From: JOPF136 sp963773835
Lineage (GTDB): Bacteria; Acidobacteriota; Terriglobia; Acidiferrales; UBA7541
Assembly: GCA_963773835.1 (NCBI GenBank)
Contig: CAVZCQ010000004.1
Location: 1,178,001 to 1,242,000, forward strand
Direction: 5' to 3'
Length of the DNA stretch: 64,000 bases
Part shown: piece after piece, positions 39,536-46,688 of the stretch
How positions within the stretch are numbered: position 1 is the first letter of the stretch
How the letters are laid out: every line of letters starts with the position of its first letter
Notes under the pieces: generated by a model
Seen by the model: the letters and a program-made list of their open reading frames with translations, nothing else
What the model was told of the DNA's origin: nothing
The model's database searches: none
Program-made: the position numbers and the translations under genes

Positions 39536-41600
39536 TGTCGCCATCCCCGGGAGCAGGCCAGGCGTCCTGATCCGAGCCGTTGTCACCGGCCGCACTTGCT
39601 CTTGCTTCGGCTGCGCGCAGTTCGCGACGCATCTGGAAGGCGCGCGGGAGCCAGAGAAGAGTGTGGATCCCACTGACCACAAAAGTGCCAACGAGCAGGG
39701 TGGTCATGCCCCAGAAGGTCCAATAGAGAAAGGGATATTTCCCGGGATCGTGGTGCGTGGCGTGGGTGAGGTACCCGGCAAAGCGCCGCGTGGCGTCGTG
39801 ATGGCACTTCTGGCAGGTGGCCACCACGTTGGCGCGGCTCAGGTGCGATCTCGGATCCGTCACCTTCTGGATATCGTGCGCCCCATGGCAGTCGTAGCAT
39901 TTGGCGGTCTTCGTGTAGCCCAGGCGCGAGACCTTGCCGTGGTAGGTGTCGAAGTAGGTGCTGGCGATCTGCGCGTGACAGCGGCCGCACTTGTTCATGA
40001 TCTCCAGCCGGAACTGGTCCTGGTCGGCACGCTGAATGGCATGGGCGGTGTGGCAGTCATTGCACACCGGCAGCGGCTGGCCGGTTTTCGTGACTGTGGC
40101 CGAATGCACGCTCTCGACAAACTGTTCCTGGATGCCGTGGTGGCACTGGCCGCAGGTCGCCGGCACGTTTTTCGGATTCACGGTGGACTCGGGATCAGAG
40201 GCGGGCAGCTCGCCGTGGGCGGTATGACAACTGGTGCAGGTGGCGGTTACGGTGAGGCCGCTCTTCAGAAGCCCTTTGCCGTGGATGCTCTCGGTATAGC
40301 GGAAAACGATATCGCGCTCCGTGCCGGTGTAGCGCACGGCGGCACGCTGTCCTGTGCGATGGCAGCGGGCACAGAGGTCGGGCACGTTCGTGGGAAAAGT
40401 GAGCGACTGCGGGTCGCGCTTGCCCAGCACGGTGTGCGTTCCGTGGCACTCCTTGCACGAAGGAGCCTTGGAGTCGGATTTGGCAAGCAGCTTGCCGTGA
40501 ACGCTCCGCTCATATTGCTGTCCAATCTCCGCATGGCAGGCGGTGCAATCCACCTTGTGGGTAATGGTCTCGCAGGGGCGTATGCGGGAGGCGTTCACTT
40601 CCGAGTGGCATTGGCTGCAGGCGACCTTGGCGTGGCGCGACGCCGTCAGTTCCTCCGTGCGCACGAACATCGGGCGGCCGTCGGAAGCATGGAGGTGCAG
40701 GTCCTGGTGGCAGCGCATGCAATCCGCGTCGGCCATGCCTTGCGAGTAGAAGAGCGTTCGCACTTTGTGCGGCTGATGGCAATCAATGCAGGCCGGCAGC
40801 GCGTCTGCTTGCTTCTCCCACAGTTCGCCGCGGATGGTCTTGCGATGCACCTGCTCGATCTCGGCATGGCACTTGGTGCAGGTCGTGGCAATGTTGCGGC
40901 GCGCGATCGATGAGTTGGGATCGGTGTGAGGCAAAATCGAGTGCGCAGTGTGGCAGGAAATGCAGCTCGGCGCCACCACGAGACCCTTCTTCAGCAAGCC
41001 CTGGCCGTGGATGCTCTCGGAAAAGTTCTCCAGGATGTTGTGCTGACCAATGTTGCGGTTCATCTGCACGGGTGTGCCTTCCTGATGGCACTGGCCGCAA
41101 ACGAACGGCACTTTGAGCGGGGCTACCGCGGAGTGCGGATCCCGGACCGGCAGGATGTCGTGATTGCCGTGACAGTTCACGCAGCGGGGCGCCAGCGGGT
41201 CTCCCCGGGCCAGGGCCTTGCCGTGCAGAGAGCGGGCATGCTGCTCCTGCTCTTCGCTGTGACAGCTACCGCAGTTCACCCTGGCCAAAGGGGTGGAGTG
41301 CGGCAACTCCTTGCCGGCCAGATCAGCATGGCAGGCGGTACAGGAAAGTGAAGCGTGAACTGAGGTGGTGAATTTCTTTTCATCCACAAAGAGGGAGACG
41401 GTTCGTCCCGCTCGCTTGACGGTCAGGCCCTTGTCGCCGTGGCAGGCCAGGCAATCCGAATTGGCCGGGTCGTCGGCAGCCGGGCAGGCTTGGGGAAAGA
41501 CTAGGAAAACAAAAAGGAAAAGCCCGGCGAACAGAGACAACTTCGAGGAGGCTGGCACAGCGTGAAGTTGCCGGACTTCGAGTTCGGCACGGGCCGTCAT
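39522..41600 (-). CDS. Nineteen-haem c-type cytochrome with C-terminal membrane anchor
   Basis: A 692-residue protein with signal peptide LSLFAGLFLFVFLVFPQACPA and 19 CxxCH motifs, from CLACH near residue 50 to CQKCHHD near residue 605. Many are arranged as repeats H-G-x-[GAL] ... C-x-x-CH ... [ST]-[IV]-[NL]-P, typical of stacked multihaem wires (SIHGKGLLKSGL, SVHGKLLAKSD, SLHGKALARGDP). One helix near the end (FWGMTTLLVGTFVVSGIHTLLW) anchors it to the inner membrane. It probably conducts electrons from the overlapping b-type subunit into the periplasm. The first gene after CRP-like tandem boxes (41660-41695). Confidence 0.93.
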   Translation of the reverse strand: MTARAELEVRQLHAVPASSKLSLFAGLFLFVFLVFPQACPAADDPANSDCLACHGDKGLTVKRAGRTVSLFVDEKKFTTSVHASLSCTACHADLAGKELPHSTPLARVNCGSCHSEEQEQHARSLHGKALARGDPLAPRCVNCHGNHDILPVRDPHSAVAPLKVPFVCGQCHQEGTPVQMNRNIGQHNILENFSESIHGQGLLKKGLVVAPSCISCHTAHSILPHTDPNSSIARRNIATTCTKCHAEIEQVHRKTIRGELWEKQADALPACIDCHQPHKVRTLFYSQGMADADCMRCHQDLHLHASDGRPMFVRTEELTASRHAKVACSQCHSEVNASRIRPCETITHKVDCTACHAEIGQQYERSVHGKLLAKSDSKAPSCKECHGTHTVLGKRDPQSLTFPTNVPDLCARCHRTGQRAAVRYTGTERDIVFRYTESIHGKGLLKSGLTVTATCTSCHTAHGELPASDPESTVNPKNVPATCGQCHHGIQEQFVESVHSATVTKTGQPLPVCNDCHTAHAIQRADQDQFRLEIMNKCGRCHAQIASTYFDTYHGKVSRLGYTKTAKCYDCHGAHDIQKVTDPRSHLSRANVVATCQKCHHDATRRFAGYLTHATHHDPGKYPFLYWTFWGMTTLLVGTFVVSGIHTLLWLPRAFQMRRELRAAEARASAAGDNGSDQDAWPAPGDGDNARR

Positions 41601-41659
41601 TGCGACAAACCACCCCCTATGGGTAAAGGGTAGGATTTCAAATCTCGAGGCCAGCGGCT

Positions 41660-41695
41660 GTGACTGACCGCACTTCTCTTTGTGACAAGAATCAC
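41660..41695. promoter_or_regulatory. Tandem CRP-like operators upstream of the 19-haem gene
   Basis: Box 1 is GTGA-CTGACC-GCAC (41660-41673, 7 of 8 arm bases) and box 2 is GTGA-CAAGAA-TCAC (41682-41695, all 8). Offset is 22 bp. The promoter-proximal box is 60 bp upstream of the ATG at 41600. Confidence 0.65.
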
Positions 41696-41796
41696 GCCAG
41701 GGCGGACGGGACACAAATCGTGTGCAGATCATGCGAAGGGCCAGCCCCGTGAGCGGCCGTTCGCCCAGTCATCTCCAAATGACTTCCGTCAGCGGA

Positions 41797-43245
41797 TTAA
41801 TGCATCCCCAGATCAGCCAAGACCTTCGGGTTCTGTTCCTCCATGGCCAGCAGCGAGTGGCAGGTGGAGCAATCGTTTGGAATGGTCTGGCCGTCGGCGC
41901 TGGTGTGGCTGCCGTCGTGGCAGCGGAAGCATCCGGGAGAATCCATGTGGCCGATGTTGTTGGGGTGGGAGCCCCAGGTGAGGCGCATGGACGGGAATAC
42001 ATTCCTCAGGTAGATGGCCGCCACTTCCTCCGCGGACTGCTGGATGAGCGCGCGCCGCGTGGCATAGATCTGCGGGTAGCTGGTTCGGTAGAAGTTATCG
42101 AGGCCCTGGATGATGTTCTGCCGGGCGGTTTGCTGGTCGGGATAATTCGCCTTGAGCAGCTCCACTGCCTTCTTCTTGATAAACGGCAATTCCGGGCTGA
42201 TCCGGCCCGAAGCCAACTGTTTGTCCACGCCGCTTTCGGGCAGCTCGAAGGCGTGCGTAGGACGGTTGTGGCAATCCACGCAATCCATCTCGCGGTGCTC
42301 GCCCTTGGCGATCTGTTCCGGGGTGGCCTTGATATCGGTGGAAACGAAAGTGATGGTCTTCCCGGTGTCGCTGACGTAATTGACCACGGGGATGATGGAA
42401 CGGTCCGGATCAATCGAGATGTAATGGATGCGCGACGCGGTCTCCAGATGCCGGCCGTGGATGCCCTCGCGGCCCTGCCAGGTGACTCCGCCGATCTTCA
42501 TCAAGAGCACGGTGGTGAGCTGGGTGTTCTTCTCGTCGTCCTGGAATTTCTGCTTCACCAGGAATTTGTCGCCGGTGAAGCGCTGCGGCCAATGGCACTG
42601 TTCGCAGGTCTCGCGCGCGGGCCGCAGATACTTGACCGGAGAAGGGATGGGCCGGGAATAGGTGTGAAAGATGACCGCATAGACCTGGCGCAAGCCGGAG
42701 AGCTTGGAACGGACGAACCAGGACGCGCCGGGGCCGATGTGGCAGGCCACGCACTCCACACGCGAGTGCGGCGAATTCTGGTAGGCGGAGTATTCCGGAG
42801 CCATCACGGTGTGGCAGGTGAGCCCGCAGAACTGCGTGGAATCCATGTAACTGACGCTCTGGTAGGAAGCGGTTCCAATGAGAAAGAAATTCGCAAAGGT
42901 GAGGGCGCCCACCAGACCCAAGCCCCGGCGCACTCCGGGCAGGGCGAGGTCCACCTGGGGATATTCCTGCCGCAATTCACCGCGGGCCTTCAACGACCGG
43001 TGGCGCAGCCAGATCCCCACCGGAATCAACAGCAGTCCGATCACGAAGAAACCGGGGAGAATCAGGAAAACCAGGATGCCCAGATAAGGATGCGGCGGCC
43101 CGGGCAACACCATGAAGTAAAACCAGAAGGCCACGAGAGTGATCGCGGAACTGCTGGTCAGCACCACGCCGGCCAGAGACAGGGGATTTTGCGAGAAGAA
43201 AAAGATGGGCCGGAACCACATCCGTATCGTCTGGGAGGGACTCAT
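41797..43245 (-). CDS. NapC/NirT-type membrane multihaem cytochrome (ImcH-like)
   Basis: A 482-residue inner-membrane protein. It has three N-terminal helices (SLAGVVLTSSSAITLVAFWF, LGILVFLILPGFFVIGLLLI, GLVGALTFANFFLIGT). A periplasmic part follows with CGLTCH (a CX3CH site), then CVACH, CEQCH, CVDCH, CFRCH and CSTCH. The sequence FCGLTCHTVMAPEYSAYQNSPHSRVECVACHIGPGA is the NapC/NirT quinol dehydrogenase core. Three helices plus a CX3CH first haem recall Geobacter ImcH, which oxidises menaquinol for high-potential extracellular acceptors. It is the last gene of the upstream minus-strand block, 30 bp after the nine-haem cytochrome. Confidence 0.88.
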   Translation of the reverse strand: MSPSQTIRMWFRPIFFFSQNPLSLAGVVLTSSSAITLVAFWFYFMVLPGPPHPYLGILVFLILPGFFVIGLLLIPVGIWLRHRSLKARGELRQEYPQVDLALPGVRRGLGLVGALTFANFFLIGTASYQSVSYMDSTQFCGLTCHTVMAPEYSAYQNSPHSRVECVACHIGPGASWFVRSKLSGLRQVYAVIFHTYSRPIPSPVKYLRPARETCEQCHWPQRFTGDKFLVKQKFQDDEKNTQLTTVLLMKIGGVTWQGREGIHGRHLETASRIHYISIDPDRSIIPVVNYVSDTGKTITFVSTDIKATPEQIAKGEHREMDCVDCHNRPTHAFELPESGVDKQLASGRISPELPFIKKKAVELLKANYPDQQTARQNIIQGLDNFYRTSYPQIYATRRALIQQSAEEVAAIYLRNVFPSMRLTWGSHPNNIGHMDSPGCFRCHDGSHTSADGQTIPNDCSTCHSLLAMEEQNPKVLADLGMH

Positions 43246-43275
43246 GCTAGAGAGCCTCCCGGAGCCCGCAGAATG

Positions 43276-44553
43276 TCATGACGCTCCCTCGGAAGTATTG
43301 GAGTTCCGCTCGATCAGCCGGATGTAGGCGCGGAGGCCGAGCAGCACAATCAGGATTGCGAAAACGGAAATGGCCAGGCCGACGCGGCGATAATTCCGTT
43401 CCCGCAGCGCGTCCTTCCCCGCTTGCAGGTCCATGGCCGTGACTTTCAGGCCGGCCTGAATATCCAGGTCCACGAGCTCCTTGTGGAAGCTGTGGATGGT
43501 CACCCGTGCCTTGGTCAGGTCGTCGCGCGCCTGATCCTGGCTGAGGCGGGCCTCGCTCACTTCCATTCCGGAGGATTCAGCCATAGCCAGCACTGCGTCG
43601 GCATCTTTGATGGCCCCGTCCAGCCGCAGCAGGTCCGCATGGATGCTTGCCGTGTCCCGGTCGCAGTGGTCGCCGGGGGTGTGGCAGCGCACGCACACGG
43701 ACTCCGGACCCGTGCTCAGCATGGCGTCCGAGGGATGTTTCACCTCATGATTGCTGTGGCAGACGACGCAGCCGGGAAGACCGGCCTTTTCGAACGCCGG
43801 TTTGTGAGAGCTCTTGTCGAACATCTGCGACTGAAACACATGGCAGGTGGAACAGACGTTCCGGACCGAGCCCACGCCCGGCGGCGCGGCGCCGTGATTT
43901 CCGTGGCAGGTGGTGCACGTGGGCGCGCTCAGGTCCCCGCGAACCACCATGGCTTCGTGGTGCATGCTCAGACTGTACTTGGCGAACTGGTCGGTGGGAA
44001 TCTTGTATTCCTTCATATATTCCGCGTTGGAATGGCAGCGGGAACAGGTCTGGGCGACGTTCAGAGGGTTTACCGTGGAGCGGGTATCGCTGGCGGGACG
44101 AATCCCATGCACGCCGTGGCAATCCATGCAGACGGCAACCTTGGTGTCGCCATGGGCCAGCCGCTGGCCGTGCACGCTGGTCTTGTACTGGGCCAACTGG
44201 TCGGTGCGCAGGGAAGGATTGTACTGGCGCATGTACGCGGCATCGGAATGGCAGCGGCCGCAGAATTCCGGAACCTGCTTCCGGTCCGGCTTCCCGCGGA
44301 ACCCGGCCTTCTTGCTCATGGCGTCCATATCCGCCTTGGTGGGATCGCCGCCATGGCAACTGGCGCAGGTGAGGCCCTTCTGGGCGTGAATGTCGCGGGC
44401 AAATTGTTCCGCGGTCACCTGGAGCGGGGGATCGAGCGAGCCGTGGCAATCGAGGCAGGAACTCTGCTGGGCGGATGCGGGCGATGCCCACACCGCCACG
44501 GCCAGGATCAGCCCGAGCGTCCAGTGGCCGCGTTTACTGTGCAAGGTAACCAT
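43276..44553 (-). CDS. Nine-haem c-type cytochrome with C-terminal anchor
   Basis: A 425-residue protein with signal peptide (TLGLILAVAVWASPASAQ) and nine CxxCH motifs: CLDCH, CASCH, CGRCH, CMDCH, CSRCH, CTTCH, CSTCH, CVVCH and CVRCH. A helical stalk follows (about residues 310-390, charged, coiled-coil-like). A final membrane helix, VGLAISVFAILIVLLGLRAYI, sits near the C-terminus. The gene overlaps the 3' end of the cytochrome b gene by 20 bp, so it likely acts as the c-type subunit of that Rieske/cytochrome b complex in place of cytochrome c1. Confidence 0.92.
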   Translation of the reverse strand: MVTLHSKRGHWTLGLILAVAVWASPASAQQSSCLDCHGSLDPPLQVTAEQFARDIHAQKGLTCASCHGGDPTKADMDAMSKKAGFRGKPDRKQVPEFCGRCHSDAAYMRQYNPSLRTDQLAQYKTSVHGQRLAHGDTKVAVCMDCHGVHGIRPASDTRSTVNPLNVAQTCSRCHSNAEYMKEYKIPTDQFAKYSLSMHHEAMVVRGDLSAPTCTTCHGNHGAAPPGVGSVRNVCSTCHVFQSQMFDKSSHKPAFEKAGLPGCVVCHSNHEVKHPSDAMLSTGPESVCVRCHTPGDHCDRDTASIHADLLRLDGAIKDADAVLAMAESSGMEVSEARLSQDQARDDLTKARVTIHSFHKELVDLDIQAGLKVTAMDLQAGKDALRERNYRRVGLAISVFAILIVLLGLRAYIRLIERNSNTSEGAS

Positions 44554-45619
44554 AAGCCGTCATCGCAATTATGTAAGCGAGCGCGAAGATTCCCGCGCCC
44601 ATGATGAATCTGCGGCCCCGCCCCCGGGCCCCGGAATCGAAAAAAGGAAGCAGCATCCACAGGGCCCCCGCTGCGCCGAAGATGAGGATCCCGGCCACAT
44701 CTCCATCGATAAACCACAGCTTCGCCGGAATCTTTTTGAGCGTCTGGAACATGAACATGAAGTACCACTCCGGGCGGATGCCGGCCGGGGCCGAAGCAAA
44801 CGGGTCGGCTTTGGTTCCCAGTTCCCAGGGCCAGATGGCGGCCAGAGCGCCCAGGACGCCGAGGGCAATGTACCAGGCCATGAGTTCGCGCAGGAAGAAA
44901 TTGGGGAAGAACTTCGTCCCGCGGGCCTCCTCCGGGTGCTCCTTCCACCGCGCTTCCACTCCCGGAGGGACACTCATGCCGAAATACTGGACGAGCGCGA
45001 GATGAACCAGTAACAGCAGCACGGTCAACCCGGGCAGGACCGCGACGTGAAAACCAAAGAATCTCGTGAGCGTCGCGCCGGTCACGTCCTCGCCGCCGCG
45101 CAGGAACACCATCATGGCGTGGCCGACGATGGGAACCTGGCCGGTGATTTGCGTGCCCACTTTGGTGGCAAAGAAGGCCAGCGTGTTCCAGGGAAGCAGA
45201 TAGCCGCTGAAGCCGAAGCCCAGCGCCAGGAATAATAGCAGCATGCCGCTCACCCAGGTCAGTTCCCGGGGCTTGCGGTAGGCGCGCAGGAAAAGAACGC
45301 TGAACATGTGGGCGAACGCGGTGAGAATCATGAGGTTGGCCGACCAGGAGTGAATGGAACGCACCAGCCAGCCGAACTGCACCCGCGTCATGATGTATTG
45401 CACGCTCTCGAAGGCCTCGCTCGCTCCCGGCTTGTAGTAGAGGAGCAAGAGCATTCCGGTGCCGACCTGGATCATGAACAGGAAGAGAGTGATGCCGCCG
45501 AGGAAGTACCAGGGAGAGAGTTTGTGCCGGGGAACGGTCTTTTTCTGGAGGGGCGCGACGATATCCGCCCAGTGAAAGCGCTCATCCAGCCAGTCCCGGA
45601 CGCGTGCGAGCAGAGTCAC
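44534..45619 (-). CDS. Cytochrome b (second bc-type complex)
   Basis: A 361-residue membrane protein with seven or eight helices. Haem b ligands lie in SIHSWSANLMILTAFAHMFSV and FFGFHVAVLPGLTVLLLLVHL, and a quinol-site-like segment, IRPEWYFMFMFQTLKKIP, corresponds to the PEW[YF] motif of subunit IV. It therefore joins cytochrome b6 and subunit IV parts. It follows the Rieske gene by one base and starts at a GTG (45619). It lacks the fused cytochrome c of the paralogue at 32854 and is instead coupled to a nine-haem cytochrome. Confidence 0.93.
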   Translation of the reverse strand: MTLLARVRDWLDERFHWADIVAPLQKKTVPRHKLSPWYFLGGITLFLFMIQVGTGMLLLLYYKPGASEAFESVQYIMTRVQFGWLVRSIHSWSANLMILTAFAHMFSVLFLRAYRKPRELTWVSGMLLLFLALGFGFSGYLLPWNTLAFFATKVGTQITGQVPIVGHAMMVFLRGGEDVTGATLTRFFGFHVAVLPGLTVLLLLVHLALVQYFGMSVPPGVEARWKEHPEEARGTKFFPNFFLRELMAWYIALGVLGALAAIWPWELGTKADPFASAPAGIRPEWYFMFMFQTLKKIPAKLWFIDGDVAGILIFGAAGALWMLLPFFDSGARGRGRRFIMGAGIFALAYIIAMTAYGYLAQ

Positions 45620-45620
45620 C

Positions 45621-46079
45621 TCAGGACTCCCGTTTCCGGCTGACGACGATTTCGTCGCCGCGGACGTTGATCTGGAAGACTTCCAGCGGGCGCGGGGGCG
45701 GTCCGCTGACGTTGCGGCCGTTCAGGTCATAGAGGCCGTTATGGCAGGCGCACCAGATCTCGCGCAGGTCGCTGCGATATTGAACGGTGCAAGCCAGATG
45801 GGTGCACACCGCGGAAAGGGCGCGATACTCGCCTTCGGCGGTCATCAGCAGAAGAGCGGGACGGCTTCCGAACCTGAAAATCTTTGAGCCGTTAGGCCGG
45901 AGGTCTCCCACTTTTGCGGCCACCACCTGATCGCCGCCCAGGTCCACCACGCGCGGGGGAATCAGGTAACGAAGGACCGGGTAGAGAAAGGAAACGAGCG
46001 AGGCCAACAGCCCGCCCCCCAGCACCGCCTCAATCAGCCGGCGCCGTGTGTGAAGTGATGGAGAAGCATCGGTATCCAT
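45621..46079 (-). CDS. Rieske [2Fe-2S] protein (second bc-type complex)
   Basis: A 152-residue protein with an RRR-containing N-terminus (HTRRRLIEAVLGGGLLASLVSF) leading into one membrane helix, consistent with Tat export. The cluster motifs CTHLAC and CACHNG hold the [2Fe-2S] centre. It differs clearly from the Rieske protein at 32321, so the two complexes are not recent duplicates. It is followed directly by its cytochrome b gene. Confidence 0.93.
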   Translation of the reverse strand: MDTDASPSLHTRRRLIEAVLGGGLLASLVSFLYPVLRYLIPPRVVDLGGDQVVAAKVGDLRPNGSKIFRFGSRPALLLMTAEGEYRALSAVCTHLACTVQYRSDLREIWCACHNGLYDLNGRNVSGPPPRPLEVFQINVRGDEIVVSRKRES

Positions 46080-46173
46080 AAGGGGTCCTTGAGCATTTCA
46101 GGAAGGCACACACACGACCGACAGGAGCGAAACGCGGAACTCCCGGCCACAGTTGAGCAATCGCGGAGGCGCG

Positions 46174-46203
46174 CGGAGCGGCACCCCAGGGGAGCCCGCT
46201 CCG
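46174..46203. other. Hairpin between monohaem cytochrome and Rieske genes
   Basis: CGGAGCGG (46174-46181) and CCGCTCCG (46196-46203) form an 8-bp stem in the 138-bp gap inside the presumed operon. It might stabilise the upstream mRNA segment or partly terminate it, which would give more of the small cytochrome than of the membrane complex. Confidence 0.35.
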
Positions 46204-46217
46204 CCGCCTGCGAGGCC

Positions 46218-46556
46218 CTACTTCTTCTTGGCCAGTTCGCGGACGTATTTCACCAGGTCCTTGATCTGCGGCTCGGTGAGCTTGCCTTTGAAGCCCGTCA
46301 TTTTGTCCTTGCCGTTGGTGACGAACTCGATGAGCTGCGCGTCCGTTTTTTTCTGCACTTCCTCGGAGCGCAGGTCGGCCACCTTCATGGCCTTGCCGGT
46401 CGGGGTGCTGCCGCTGCCATCCGGTCCATGACACATGGCGCATTTGGACTTGTAGAGAGCCGCAGCGTCATCCGCCCGTGTGACGGGGAGAAACAGTGAA
46501 AAGAGCGCTAAAACGACGAACACAGCCAGAACAGTTCGCAGCAACCCACGGTTCAT
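46218..46556 (-). CDS. Small monohaem c-type cytochrome (periplasmic)
   Basis: A 112-residue precursor with a signal peptide (LLRTVLAVFVVLALFSLFLPVTRA). The haem site is KCAMCHGPDGSGSTPTGKAMKVADL, a Met occurs in KDKMTGFKGKLTEPQIKDL, and the C-terminal helix is VKYVRELAKKK. A class I cytochrome c and the likely soluble carrier between the membrane complexes and the MtrA-like decahaem protein. An AGGAGG ribosome site precedes the ATG at 46556. Confidence 0.93.
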   Translation of the reverse strand: MNRGLLRTVLAVFVVLALFSLFLPVTRADDAAALYKSKCAMCHGPDGSGSTPTGKAMKVADLRSEEVQKKTDAQLIEFVTNGKDKMTGFKGKLTEPQIKDLVKYVRELAKKK

Positions 46557-46688
46557 GTGCACTTCCTCCTTTTCGATTGGATGCCCCTTGTACGCTTCGT
46601 GCTCTGTTCCCCCGCTTGGCTGGGCCCGCTGTCCGGGCCGAGCCGTCCTCGTCCCTAGCCGGAAGTGCCGGAGGCTTTCCCTCGCCGG

